64,000 nt of DNA, taken from NCBI RefSeq assembly GCF_009618275.1, contig NZ_WIAD01000026.1:1-64000 (forward strand), in the 5' to 3' direction. The DNA comes from Roseimaritima sediminicola (GTDB lineage Bacteria > Planctomycetota > Planctomycetia > Pirellulales > Pirellulaceae). This document shows, piece after piece, positions 1-13,400 of the stretch. The first letter of the stretch is position 1; each line of letters starts with the position of its first letter. The notes below the pieces were generated by a model. That model was not told where the DNA came from, searched no databases, and saw only the letters and a list, made by a program, of their open reading frames with translations. Position numbers and translations under genes: made by a program.

Positions 1-143
1 GCTCGGCTGTCCCAGCCGAGACGCGGCATAGTAGCTCGGCTGTCCCAGCCGAGACCACTGGTTTCACAGGCTGGAAGCCTATGCCACTGTTCACAGGCTG
101 GAAGCCTATGCCACTGCTGTTCACAGGCTGGAAGCCTATGCCA
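1..143. repeat. Cluster of dispersed palindromic repeats
   Basis: Two repeat families lie just past the stop of the TPR lipoprotein gene. Family A has the palindrome core CTCGGCTGTCCCAGCCGAG and occurs at about 1-21 and 34-53. Family B (CACAGGCTGGAAGCCTATG, with the inner hairpin AGGCT/AGCCT) occurs three times in a row at about 62-87, 90-115 and 120-145. Both recur elsewhere in the window: A near 35784 and 35819; B near 35842, 43682, 54538, 54781, 55136 and 57546, in either orientation. They could act as bidirectional terminators or be REP-like mobile units. Confidence 0.85.
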
Positions 144-905
144 CTAGTAGCGGCGGGTGCCGACGGCCGGGGCCGTGCCGGGCTGGGCCATGCGAGTGCC
201 ACCGGTCGAGAGGGTCGTGTTGTAGCTGTCGGACAACTGGCGGTTTAAGTACGCGATCCGCTCGACCACCATCGGCTGCATGCTGTTGAGGCTGTAGCTG
301 CGTTGGTAGTTGGCCAGGGCCTGGGCCAGTTCGCCCGAGCTCTCGCGCAGTTTGCCCAGCGCCAACCAGGCCCGAGCGCTGTTGGGGTCCTGCTGGACGG
401 CGTCCTCGAGATAACGCCGCGCGGTGGCCGGGTCGCCGTATTCCTCGTACAGGCGAGCCAATTCGATGCGGGCGTCGGCCAGCGTGGGGTTCTGCGAGGC
501 CCAGTTCTTCATCAGCGTGAACGCTTTGTCCGGCCGGTTCGTGTCGGCCAACAACACGGCCAGGCCGCGGTGGCATTCGACGTGGTTGGCGTCGTGGTCG
601 AGGCACTGGTTATATAGCGCCTCGGCCTGTTCCAGCAGAGCCGCATCCTGTCGCTGGATGCCCAGCCGATGGGTCGTGGCCGCCAGGTTGTAGTAGCCGT
701 CGGCGTCGGTCGGGGTGGTCTCGATCGCCTTCTGGAAGTGCTGCATGGCCGCCGTGTACTGGCCCTGCTCGTACAGCTGCGTGCCCTGGGCGTTTTGGCC
801 GTTGGATGCCCACTGGCACCCGGACAGCAGGCCGGCCAAAGGCAGCACGAGGATCGCAGCCAGTAGACGAGGGCAGCGTTGGGCAAAAGGGGGCATGGCG
901 TGCAT
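144..905 (-). CDS. TPR-repeat lipoprotein
   Basis: A 253-residue exported protein. The N-terminus has a hydrophobic stretch ending in the lipobox LLSGC (Cys about residue 30), so it is probably a lipoprotein facing the periplasm. The rest is about five tetratricopeptide helices pairs, for example around residues 46-80 (YTAAMQHFQKAIETTPTDA), 85-120, 125-150, 150-185 and 185-220, with the usual A/G/Y/P spacing. TPR lipoproteins act as protein-interaction scaffolds; no enzyme motif is present. The start at 905 is ATG and a second ATG lies at 896; neither has a clear ribosome binding site. It is transcribed away from the giant gene, and its stop abuts palindromic repeats that may end its transcript. 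The specific partner is unknown. Confidence 0.8.
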   Translation of the reverse strand: MHAMPPFAQRCPRLLAAILVLPLAGLLSGCQWASNGQNAQGTQLYEQGQYTAAMQHFQKAIETTPTDADGYYNLAATTHRLGIQRQDAALLEQAEALYNQCLDHDANHVECHRGLAVLLADTNRPDKAFTLMKNWASQNPTLADARIELARLYEEYGDPATARRYLEDAVQQDPNSARAWLALGKLRESSGELAQALANYQRSYSLNSMQPMVVERIAYLNRQLSDSYNTTLSTGGTRMAQPGTAPAVGTRRY

Positions 906-1472
906 CCGGTTCGCTTTCGCTGGTTTCGGGGACAGGATGAGTCGGGGTGGGCCCTGGGTACTCGTTGACGCGGGTACTCGGTGACGCGGGTACTCGGTGG
1001 GGCGGGCGCCAAAACAGGGGGCGGTTCGCCAAAGCAGCGCGTCGAGCCCACTTGCTTGCCGGACCCTAGCAAGCGGGCCGGCCGGCCGGCAATATCGAAA
1101 TAATCGGTGCTTTGATTAAAGTCCGCAGCCCGCTCGGGGCATCGGTTCCGCTCGGGCCATCGGTTCCGCTGGGGCCATTTGGCTCGTTCTGGACGATCCT
1201 CGGCGGCGGTTTGGAACTTTTGCACACCCTGCGGTATCCAAGGCCTCGCGTAGATTCCCCCTCGCATAATCGAAATGACCGGACCACGGTGCCGTAAACC
1301 GCGTCCTGATAGGGATTTTCGTTGCGAATCCGGGGCTGTGAATTAGAATTCACGAGACTATCGCCTCAGATTGCCCATTTGTCCTGGCTTGCCTGTTTTG
1401 TTGGCCTGCGGGTGGTTTGAGCACGAAACTTGTAACCGTTTTGCCAACTCTGGCTTCGAAAGAGGATGGTTG
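906..1472. other. Intergenic region between divergent genes, with two short tandem arrays
   Basis: A 567-bp divergent region. It holds three 16-bp units (GGGTACTCGGTGACGC type) at 956-1003 and three 18-bp units (CGCTCGGGCCATCGGTTC type, the third degenerate) at 1131-1184. A run of GGCC palindrome (about 1077-1090) lies between them. No ORF here has protein-like composition. It should carry the promoters for both the lipoprotein and the giant gene. Confidence 0.7.
1322..1353 (+). promoter_or_regulatory. Candidate sigma70-type promoter overlapped by a palindrome
   Basis: TTGCGA (1322-1327), 16-bp spacer, TAGAAT (1344-1349). The -10 sits inside a perfect palindrome, GTGAATTAGAATTCAC (1338-1353), placed like an operator. 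The predicted transcript start is about 115 nt upstream of the giant gene ATG at 1473. Confidence 0.4.
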
Positions 1473-4400
1473 ATGACCTCCCGTAATTTTGGTTCTCGTC
1501 GTTCGGGATTGTTTTCTGCTTCGGATCGCCGGCGCGCCAAGCGTCGTCAGCAGAACCGCAAAGGGCTGCTCGAGGCGCTCGAGCAGCGGCAGTTGATGGC
1601 TGTGGGTCCGGAGCTGATCGGCATCCAGCCCAACCAGGGCTCGCTGTTGTTCGACGGCGTCGAGCTGAGCGTTCAGCCGCGTGAGCTGGTCTTCCAGTTC
1701 GACGAGACGGCGCAGATTGATCCGACCACCCTCGACGGGATCCAGATCACCCGCGCCGGCGGCGACGACCAATTCGAAGCGGCCGAAGCGACCACGGATT
1801 TCGGGACCGGTGGTGCGGTCTTGGTGGACTTTCGAGCCGCCCAGGGCGGGATTTCGGGCAACGGAATCACGTTGGAATTTACCAGCGTTTCGAGCAGTTC
1901 CGCGGCCCTGCCCACGATCGATGTGGATGGCAAGACGATCTCGGTCGTGTTGAACAGCAATCCGGTGCGGGAGACCACCGTGGCGGGGCTGTTGGCGGCA
2001 CTGCGCAGCGACGCCGAGGCCAGCGCCCTGGTTTCGGGGCTGCAGGTCACGGGCGGCTCGTCGACCCGGATCGGACGCAGCACTCCGGATGGCCTGCAGG
2101 TCGTGCTGGGCGGCGCGAACGCGGCGACGGCGATCACCGATTTTGGCACCAATAACGCGGTCCGCGTGCGGGTCCTGTCTCAGACGACCGGTCCGGAGGG
2201 ACGCGGTCAGCAGTTGATTGTCGAGCGTCGCAACTTCCAGGGCCCCGCCCTGCCGGCGGTTTTGGTCAATGGCAACGACGTGCGGGTTCAGATCAATTCG
2301 CACTTGGGCAACGAGACGACGGTCGAGCAGTTGATCAACGCGATCAATACCAATCCCCAGGCTTCGCAGCTGTTGCGTTTGGAGCTGCAGGCCGGCTCGC
2401 CGGATACGACGATCGGCGATGTTGCGACCACGTATTCGCCGCTGACCCTGACCGGGGCCAGCGATGTGTCGGTAACGCCCGGCTATGTGGGCTTGGGAGA
2501 TTCGCCGCGTGAAGTGGTGTTTCGGTTTGCCGAGCCGTTGCCGGACGACCGTTATCAGATCAATGTTTTCGGCCAAGGGGCGGAGGCGTTGCTCGATACC
2601 GAAGGCCGGGCCTTCCAGGACGGCCAGGACTTTGGGCTGCAGTTCGAGCTGGATCTGGGGCCGCAGGTCTTGGCCGTGGTTCCCGAGCCGGTGCGTCGCG
2701 GAGCCGACGGCAGGCTCAGCCCCGACGTGGGCGTGATCGAAGTGCACTTTAACAACGACCGGTTGGATGCGACGCTTGCCACCGATCCGTTGTTCTACCG
2801 CCTGTTCTACAGCCGAGGTACGGCCACGGGCAACGACGACGTCTTGGTGACGCCCGAGTTGGTGACCTACAACGCCGTGACGAATATCGCGCGGCTGCAG
2901 TTTGCCCAGCCGTTGGCGCGTGTGCCCGATCCGGACAATCCGGGACAGTTCTTGACCGACGGGGCGCGGCTGCGGATTGGTCAGCGTGACACCGGTCCGA
3001 ACATCAATTCGCCACTGGTTCCGCAGGACATCGCGCTGACGGTCAGCGATGCCGGTGATTCGTTCGACACGGCCTATGCGCTGGGCGGTCAGTTCGACGT
3101 CAACGCGCCGGGGCCGCAGACGGTGACGTTCCAGAGCGAGATCGTCAACACGACGCCCTATGGTTTGGATTTGCCAGCCGGTCCGGCCGTTCCGGGCGTG
3201 CAGACGATTCGTCCGGAGGATCCGACGCGGCTGGACCGCGTGGTGCCGCTGGATTATCTGCGTCGCGGGGCGGACCGCTTCGACGGAATCAGCACGATCT
3301 ACTACGACTTTGCGGATTCCTTCCTCGGGGACGATCCCAACAGTCCCGGGATCGACAACGACACGACGTACTTCAACATCATCAGCGAACAGCAGAAGGA
3401 CCGTGTTCGCGAAGCCCTGCACCAGTTCAGCCAGTACCTGGGCATCCAGTTTGTCGAAACCAACGGTGGTCCGGCCGGGGATGCGTTCTTCACGATTGCC
3501 GTGGGTGACTTGTACGGCGGCGACCCCAGTGCAACCAGCGGCGACGGCGGTTTGGCCGTGGTCACGCGAGACCGCAACGGCGACGGTTTCGACGACCTGG
3601 GCGTGATGGATTTTCAGGACTTTGACGAATCGACCGACGACCAGTTCGGCGGCGAGTTCTTCCGCGGGGCGATGTTGGTTATTGGCCAGTTGTTGGGTTA
3701 CGGCTATGCCGACGACCTGCCGCAGCCGGTCACGCAGAGCACCGACTCGGTATTCAACCCCGGCACGGACAACGAAGCGGCGTTTCCCAGCATCGCCGAC
3801 ATCGTCAACGGCCAGTACATGTACCGGCCCGACAGCACGGACATCGACCTGTATCAGTTCGAGTTGACGCGTCCGGGGACGGTCTCGATCCAGACGTTTG
3901 CCGAGCGTTTGCCCGAGGCCAGTCTGCTGGACACGAGCCTGCGTCTGTACCGCGAGCTGGCCGATGGCACGTTCGAGGAGTTGGCGGCCAACGACGATTA
4001 CTTCAGCCGCGACTCGTTGATCGAATTGGAATTGACGCCCGGCAATTATGTGTTTGGCGTCTCGGCCAGTGGCAACGACAGCTATGACCCGGCGATCGAG
4101 GGAACCGGTTTCGGGGGCCGCACCGAAGGCAGTTACGAGTTGCGGATGAATTTCGTTCCCAGCGACGACCTGACGCTGAAGGACATCACCGGCAAATCGC
4201 TCGATGGCGACGCCGATGGGCGCCCGGGCGGCGTGCACAACTTCTGGTTTGTGCCGGCCGATCCGTCGTCGACGCTGTACGTCGACAAGGCCGCCAGCAG
4301 TGTGGGCAACGGTTCGATCAATACTCCGTACCGGGACTTGGACGACGCGATCGCCGCGGCCCAGCCCGGGCAGACGATTCGCGTCGTGGCCAACGGCGGC

Positions 4401-7400
4401 GCCGACGGCTTGGTCCACACGTTCGAAGACAACTTCTCCTACCAGATCGGTGTGGACGCGTTCGGCAACCCGCTGCAGGACGGCAGTTCGCTGACCGTGC
4501 CGCAGGGGGTCACGTTGGTGATCGACGCCGGTGCGGTCTTCAAGATGCAGCGTTCGCGGGTGGGCATCGGCAGCACCTCGCCGACGATCGACTACAGCGG
4601 CGCGGCGTTGCAGCTGTTGGGTACGCCGACCCTGTTGGATGCGGCGGGCCGTCCGGTGACCGACGACGAAGGGGAATTGGTTCCCGGCAGCGTGATCTTC
4701 ACCAGTTTCAATGACGATTCGGTGGGCGCGGGCAACTCGCCCACCTTCACGCCGGTGCCGCAAGCGGGCGACTGGGGCGGATTGGATTTCCGGGGCGACC
4801 TGGATGCGGCCGACCAGTCGCGGTTCAATCCCGAGCAGGCCGGTCTGTTTCTCAACCACGTTCAATTCGCCGACATCCGCTACGGCGGTGGCCGCGTTTC
4901 GGTGGACGGCCGCAGCGTCGTGATCTCGCCGATCGACATGGCGATCACGCGTCCGACGATCGTGCATTCGCAGATCCGCAACAGTGCCGACGCGGCGATG
5001 GCCGCCACGCCGGACACCTTTGCGGAAACCCGCTTCGACGAACCGCTGTATCAGGCCGGCGGGGCGTTCGTGCCCGATTACAGCCGTGTCGGACCGGACA
5101 TCCACAACAACCAGATCGTGGGCAATTCGCTGAACGGGTTGTTCGTGCGGGTGGTCACGCGGGCCGGATCGACGCTGCAGCCGTTGACGGTTCAAGCTCG
5201 TTTCGATGACATCGATATCCCGCACATCCTGACCGAGAACCTGGTCATCGAAGGCACTCCGGGCGGCCCCCTGGTCGACTCCACCGCCCCCTCGATCCTG
5301 TTGGTCAATCTGACGGCCGAGCCTGCGACCGGCAGCAGTTCGATTCCGGCCGGCACCTATGCGTACCGGATCACCAACGTCGAAGCCGGCGGCCAGGAAA
5401 GCGCCGCCAGCACGCGGACCGCGCCGGTGACCTTGGCCACCCCCGGCGGCGTTCGCCTGACGCAGTTGCCGCGGGTACCCGCCGACGGTTCGTTCACCGC
5501 CCGGCGTCTGTACCGGGCCCCGATCGACCCGGCGACCGGCCAACCCACCGGTCCGTTCGAGTTGGTCGCACAGTTGAACTCCAGCACGACCACCTACGTC
5601 GACACCAACGCCGATCCCGGCGTGCCGTTGGTCGATCGTCCGCAGGCGTTTCGCGCTCGGTTGGACGCCCGTTTGGATATCGATCCCGGCACCGTGCTGA
5701 AGATCGACAGCGCTCGGATCGAAGCTCGCTTCGGCGCCAGTTTGTTGGCCGAAGGCGATCCCGGCTTGCCGGTCGTCTTTACGTCGCTGCAGGATTCACG
5801 CTACGGCGGCAGCGGCACCTTCGACACGAATTCGCGGGGCCGCGATTCGGGCATGGAGGCTGGCGACTGGGGTGGCATCTACCTCGGACAGGGCGCCTCG
5901 GGCAGCTTTGACAACGCCGTCATCGCCGGCGCCGGTGGAACCACGCGAATCGAAGGCGGCTTTGCCGATTTCAATGCCTTGGAAGTCCATCAGGCCGACC
6001 TGCGTCTGGCCAGCAGCAAGTTTGAATTCAACGCCGATGGTCGCGAAGGCGACAACGGCGACCGCGTGGGCCGAGGCAGCAATGCCGCCGGCACGGTGTT
6101 CGTCCGCGCTTCCCAGCCGGTCATCGTTGACAACGTGTTCCTCGGCGGCGAAGGCGCCGCGATCACCGTCGACGTCAATTCGCTGTCCTACCAGAGCGTC
6201 GGCGACACGGGCCGTTCGACCGGGCGTTTGGACAGCGTCGAATCGCTGGGCAACTCGGGCCCGTTGGTCCGCAACAACCGCCTGGACGACAACGATGTCA
6301 ACGGCATGCACGTTCGCGGTGGTGAACTGGCCACGCGCGGTGTCTGGGACGATTACGACATCGTGCACGTGGTGCGCGACACGATCGAGGTTCCCAACCA
6401 ATTCGTCTACGGCGGATTGCAGTTGGAAAGCGACGCTCGCGGTAGTCTGGTGGTCAAATTCCAAGACGACACCGAACCGGCCGGTCTGGTGATCGGCGGT
6501 AGTCTGCTGACGGCCGAGGATCAACTGCGCGGGATTCGGGATCGCATCGGCGGTTCGTTGCAATTGATCGGCCACCCGGATTTCCCCGTGGTCCTGACGA
6601 CCCTGGCCGACGACTTTGCCGGGGCCGGTTTCCGGCCCGACGGACAACCGCAACTGGACACCAACAACGACGGTTTGTTGGGCGGCAACCTGACCGACCA
6701 AACGGGCGACTCGCGCTTGCCCACCGGTCCGGAAGTCAACAATGGTTTGTTGATCGACAACGATGTGGCTCAGGACACGGCCGGGTTCTTCTCGGCCCTG
6801 ATGGGCGACGGCAACGAAGTCGTGCTCAGCGGCGTGACGGCCTTGACCACCAACCAGCAATTGTTGATCAACCAGGACTACGTGTTCGCCTACACCACCT
6901 ACGTGGTTGTGGGAGGCACGGTCACGGAATTGTCCGGCACGACGATCACTCAACCGGCGACGCTGGTTTCCGATGACCGGGTGGAAAGTCGCGGTACGTT
7001 TGCCGGGCCCAACGGCACGGTCAACTGGGTCGCCACCTCGCTGTTCCAGGACGGTTCCACGCGGCTGACGACCCAGCTGGATCTAAGCAGCGACGGCGGC
7101 GGAGCGATCGGCGACGTGCAGGTGATCAGTTATCTGGACGAGGACGTACTGGCGATCAGTGACGATATCCTGTACACGACCGGCACGCCGGGTCAGCCCG
7201 ATTTCCGCGTCTTTACGATCGACGATGCCACGCGGGTCGGGTTCTCTCAAGGCGGTTACTACACCAACGACGGCGTCAATCAAACGGGCGCCCAGTTCGA
7301 AGGTTGGGCGGCCGACCAGTTCAATGATCTGGTCACCGCGATCACCGCCGGTACGGCAACCTTCAGTGTGACCGGCGACATCGATACGGTGGACCTGCCG

Positions 7401-10400
7401 CAGGGTGTGGACGCCGGCCTGGGAACGACTTATGGTCCCAACGATGTGACCACGGCGTTCGCGTGGCGAACCGACGTCAACGCTTCGACCAGCCGGATCA
7501 CTTCGTTCTTGGAATTGGTGCCGGAGGATCCGTCGCAGAGCACCGGGCTGGAACGCGTGACGCCCGGTTTGTGGAACGGCGTCACGATTCGCGAGGCGGC
7601 CAGTGACCGCAACGTCGCGGCGATCGCCGAGAATGAATCGGTCGCGGCGATCTCGCCCGGCACCAACGCCATTCCCGGGCAGAGTCAATTCCTGGGCGAA
7701 CTGGCCCCGTCCGAAACCGCCGGCGACGAAAATCGCCGGATCGGCTTCGTGGTCGATGGCTTCCTGTCCCAGCGCGATGACGTCGACGTCTACTCGTTCA
7801 TCGCCGAATCCGGCACGCAGGTCTGGTTCGATATCGATCGAACGGACAATTCCCTGGACGCGGTCCTGGAATTGATCGATGCCAACGGCATGGTCCTGGC
7901 CCGCTCCAACGATTCCCTGGCCGAAGAAGCCGATCCGTCGCTGTTGTTTGTCAGCGATCGTTTGGACGCCGATTCGGTGCGTCCGATGAGCGAGGTGAGC
8001 GCGCGGACCGAAACGCAGGTCCTGACCATCGGCGGCAACGTCGCCGATGCTCAAGGCTTTTTGAACCTCAGTCTGTTCGGTTCGGCCGTCACGGTGGCGG
8101 TGGAAATCGACGAATTCCTGGCCAATCCCGCCGGTTCGATCCAGGCGGCCATCAACGCCAACTACCGCGACGTGCTGGGGCCGGTGACGGTCAGTCTGGC
8201 GCGGCGCGTCGAACGCGTGGTCGATCCCACCGATCCGACCAACGTGCTCGAGCCCGGCGGCGATTACGAGCTGGAGGTCCGCTTCGACAACGACTTGTTC
8301 CTCGGCAGTGACGTCCCGAATCTGGCGGTCGACGACAGCCTGTTGAACATTCCCGGCGGCGGTACCGTGGCGATGTCGGCGCGGCAGGAGATCGACGATT
8401 CGGTCCTGCAAGACCTGTACTCGACCAACCGTCGGGATCCGGGCATGCGGATCGTGCTGCCGGGCGAAAACGGCACGCGAAACTTGTATCACATCCGCGT
8501 TCGCAGTAACGATTCGCCCGCCGATCCGGGGGTGCGAAAAGGACTGACCAGCGGCGCATACAACCTGCAGTTGCGACTGCGTGAAACCGATGAAACGCCG
8601 GGCACGCAGGTGAAGTTTGCGGACGTGCGTTACGCGACGACCGGTCTGCAGATCATCGGTCAACCGTTCCACTCGCCGCTGTTGGGTGAAGAGTACGAGC
8701 AATCCGCACCGAACGACACCTTTGCGCAGGCCCAGCCGCTGGGCCCCTACGGGGTGGCCAACGACGGCACCAGCGGCAACGCCGGGCCGCTGAACAGCGA
8801 TCGTTTGGCCAAGACCATCGGCGGGATGCTGGACAGCGAAGACGACATCGACTGGTACCAATTCGACGTCCGGTACGAAAAACTGACGCGCGACAACGCC
8901 GCGTTGTACCTGGCGACGATCTTCGATCTGGATTACGCCGACAACTTTGCTCGCGCCGACATGGCGTTCTACATCTACGACGCGGCCGGCAACTTGATCA
9001 TGACCGCCGGCGACAGCAACATCGCCGACGACCAGCCGCGGGCCGGAGTGGGCGTCGATGGCGCGGACCTCAGTCGGGGCTCCGGCGGTACGCTGGACCC
9101 CTATTTGGGAACCACCGAGCTGTCCGAAGGCACGTACTATGTGGCGATCAGCAACCAGACGCGGATCCCCCAGCAGATGGACCAGTTCTACGTCGGAACG
9201 CCGACCAATCCGCTGCTGCGTCTGGAACCGATCGATTCGGTGACCCGGATCGCCGAGGACCACATCGGACACTCCGGTGGCGGAACGGCCGGCGAGGTGC
9301 AGGTGCCCGTCTTGTTCGATCCGGCCGAGGCGGCGATCGATTACACGCTGGACGACGTGGTGATGTACACCATCGGCCGTAACAACACGGGAATCCAGCA
9401 AACGGTCAACATGATCAACCCGTTCACCGGCGAGAACTACGGCAGCATCGGGCTGCCCAATCAGGACATCGCTGACTTTGCCTTCCTGCCCAACGGCGAA
9501 CTGTTCGGCTACAACCGCGACCTGATCAACGGCAACCCGCCCAACGACACCGGTGTGGGTTACTACCGAATCAGCAGCGAAGACGCCGGACTGACCGCCA
9601 TCGGTGCCAGCAACATCGAAACCTACGAGGTCGTGGTCACGGCCGACGGTCCTTCGGTGGTGCGGTCCGACGACGGCGTGCACCCCGAAGCGATGACGTT
9701 CTTCGGCGATGGCCTGGGCTTCTTCGTGGGCAATCGTACCGCGACGCCGCAGGTTGGTACCTTCCCCAACCAGCGGCCGGAATACCTGCGTAACATCGTC
9801 TACCAGTTCGACCCCCAGACCGGACAGGCCTTCAGCGGTGCGGCCGGTGATCGCATCGTGCGGACCATTACCGTTGGTGGTGAGGACATCCAAATCGACG
9901 AACGTGCCAGCGGCGCCGGCACGCAGATCCGCGAACGCGGCTACATCGAAACCCGCTTGCTCGATACCGCGGGCAACGTGCTGAATCCCAACACCGCCCT
10001 GCGAACCCAGTTCGTCGTGACCGGGGCGACCGAGGTGGGGTTGAACGGTCAGACGCAGTCGTTGATCGTCGACGATTTCGCGGCCGGTGGACCCACCACG
10101 TTCACGATCATCGGATCGGATTCGACGCCCTACACCTTCGAGTTCGATTCGGGGCCCGCGTTCACGTTCCAGTACGATGACGAGATCGGCGCTTCGATTC
10201 GCGATGGTGACCAGATCACCGTGACCACGTCTTCGGGAGCGACCACTTACGAGTTCAATACCGGACCGGTGCTGGCGGTCGATTCCACTCAGGTGGTCGA
10301 CGGGGCGCAGGTCGTGTTGACCGACGCGGCGGGCATCGAGCGGACGTTCGAATTCGATCAGAACGGCAGCGTCAGCGCCGGTGCGATCGCCGTGGCGATG

Positions 10401-13400
10401 CGCGACGAGAACGGTGACGTGCTGGCACCGGAGGATTTGTACGCGGGGCTGGCCGACACGATCACCCGTGCGGACTTTGGGATCGTGGCCCGAGCCACCG
10501 AGAGCCTGGGACGGATCAGTCTGGCCGGCGACAGCGAGGCCGTCCTGCCGACGGTCAGCGGCAGCGGGCTGGCGGTCGAAGGCGACTTCGCCGTCACGCC
10601 GGGGATGACCGAGATCCGGGTGGAAGAGACGGCCACGGCCGAAGAATTTGCGCAGGCCATGGCCGCGGCCATCGGCAACGGCACGACGGTCAGTCACAAA
10701 GGCAACCGGATCAATTTCCGCGGTGCCACCGACGTCGACGCGACCTCGCTGCAGATCGCAAATGTGTTCCAGACCCAGACCGGCCGCAGTGGCGTGTCGG
10801 CCGGTTCCGGCAATATCGCGGTCCCGTTCTCGGTTTCCGACCGCGACGTGGACATCGCCATCCGAGTCGCTCAGGCCATCAACAATGCCGGTTTGGGCAC
10901 GACCACCGCGGCGGCCAATGGGCGCACCGTCACGCTGAATAACGGAGCGGTCACCCGCAACAGCGTCAATCCCGCCTTCGAAGTCGTGAATGTTTCGCCC
11001 GGCGGAACGATTCGCGGCATCGCCATGGTCGGCAACGTCATGTACGGCGTCTCCGATGCCGGCGGCCTGTACCGGGTGACCAACCCGACCGGGTATACGC
11101 AGGGCAACATCGGCGATTACGTCGACACGGCCACGGACCTGGTGGGAATTAATTTCACCGGTTTGGTGCGTGGTCCGCAGACCGTCGAAGGCGGACGTTA
11201 CAGCAATCTGTTGTTCGGAACCACGGCCGATGGACGCGTCTACGCGTTCAATACGGCCGGGGAACTGCAGCCGATCTTCGTCGGTGGCCAGACCAACATC
11301 GATGCCAACGGCAACGGCGCCGTGCGTGGGGTGGCGTTCAGCACGCTGGACCGCAACCTCTGGGGCGTGACCGGAACCCGGCGTTTGGATCCGGGCCACG
11401 GCATCAACCCGACGTTCAACGGCACGCGTCAGGGCCAAATCGGTGGCTCCAGCCTGTACTTCGGCTACGAACGCAACAACACCGGCTTTGCCAACGCCAA
11501 CGTGACCGCGCCGCGCTCGGCGATCGGCGGCAACCCGTTGAACGTGCCGCGTCAAGACGGCCAGCCGATCGACAACACCTATAACTTCCCCGGTGGAGCT
11601 TATGGGGCGCTCGAGAGCAATCCGTTCAGCCTGGTCGGTTACTCCTCGGCCGACCAACCCTACCTGTACTTCAACTACTTCCTGGAAAGCGACAACGGCC
11701 TCGATGCGTTCCGCGTGTACGTGGTCACCGAGGACGGAGCGGAGCACCTGGTTTCGACCAATGCGTCATTCCGCGACATCGGTTTGCGGGACGACCAGTA
11801 CGACGAACCGACGCCCGGCGACGGCATCGACGTCGATGTCCAAGAAACGTTCGACAACAGCGATTCCTGGCGTCAGGCTCGGGTTCCGCTGGGCGAATTC
11901 GCCGGCCGCAAAGGCCTGCGGCTGCGGGTCGAGTTCAGCTCCTCCGGTCAGGTCGGAGGCGGTGATCCGGCGATCCGCGCCCTGCCCGGTGCGGAGCTCC
12001 GCGATGGTCAAGGCTTTACGATCTCCGGCCAGGACTTCTACCTGTCCTTCGGTCCCACCGTGGTCACCCCGCCCGGCAGCGACATCGCGGCCTACTACGC
12101 GGCCGCCGATGCCGGCGTGCCGGGTTCGGCTCCGGACACCCGCGTGACGGTGAACGTTGCCGGGATCACCTTTGTCCTGAACGACGGCTTCCGCAACGTC
12201 GACACCGCCGCCGGCGAAGTCAACGTCCCGCTGTTCGACCCGAGCGTCGCGGGTGCGACGCCGGTGGCGCGGTTGACCGCCAACGAGATCGCCTCGCTGT
12301 TGGCGCCGATCCTGGAAGCCAATGCTCCGGCACCGGTTGTCGATTCCAGCTTTGATTATGCCGCCGAGTCGAATGACGAATTGAGTTCGGCCACGCCGGT
12401 ACCTCTGCCCGATGCCAACGCCACGTTCACCGGCACGGGCCGCATCGAAGATCCGCAGGACGTGGATCTGTTCCGCGTCGACCTGCCGGCCGGTGCGACG
12501 TTGGAGGTGATGGCGAACCCGGAACTGGGCTCGTCGCTGACGCCTCGCGTGCGGGTATTCGACAGCGAAGGGAACCCGGTATCGACGCAGGCCCTGCCGC
12601 CGTTCGATCCGGCCAATCCCAACCGCGTGTTGGATTTCATTCGCAAGGTCGATGTCGATACGACCTACTACGTCGGCATCAGCAGCCAACAGAACGGCAA
12701 CTACAACCCGACGATTGCCGGCTCGGGAACCGACGGCGACGTCGGCAATTACACGGCGGAAATCACCGTGCTCCGCGATTACCGTGTGATCACCAACGAC
12801 AACCGCATCGAACTGACCGGCGGGTTTCCCGTGATGGTTCCCGCGGACAGTCCGCTGGCGGTCGAAGAATCGCTGAACGATGTCGGCTTGCCGGTGGCGG
12901 TCGACAGCAGCATGACCGCTCGCGAAGTGGCCGACGCGATCCGCGAAGCGGCGGCCCGGCGATTTGCCAAAGGCCAATTGACCGGATTCGGGAACAGCAG
13001 TTCGCTGGTCGAATTCACCGGCCTGAGCGTCGACGACAGCGGTCCGTTCGGTGTCGGAGGCAATCGCTATGGCGACGTCTTTGGCGATGAAGGTCCGCGG
13101 CGGACTCGCGACAACACGCATGAAGGTGTCTACATCGACGACATCATCATCGGCTTTGCCGAACGCGGCGAGCTGGCGACCGGGGCTACGGTCGACACCG
13201 GATTCATCGTCGATCCCTCGCCCAACCTGACCAACCCGCCACAGCCGGTCAGCGAGCTGGTGACCGGTTCGTACCAGTTGGAGATCCGCGACGCCAGCGA
13301 GTACGTCGCATCGTTGTTCGAGTCGCGGTTCCGCGCCCTCGATACCAACACGCGGCTGACCCAGTCGCAGACGATCACGGCCAAAGGGGCCGCCGATCTG

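Noticed and set aside
1350-5543. 1397-aa open frame on the minus strand opposite the giant gene (and similar ones at 7083-11747 and 11766-16406)
   Set aside because: Rich in Arg, Val, His, Gln and Asp with no motif; this is what the antisense of a GC-rich, strongly codon-biased gene gives.
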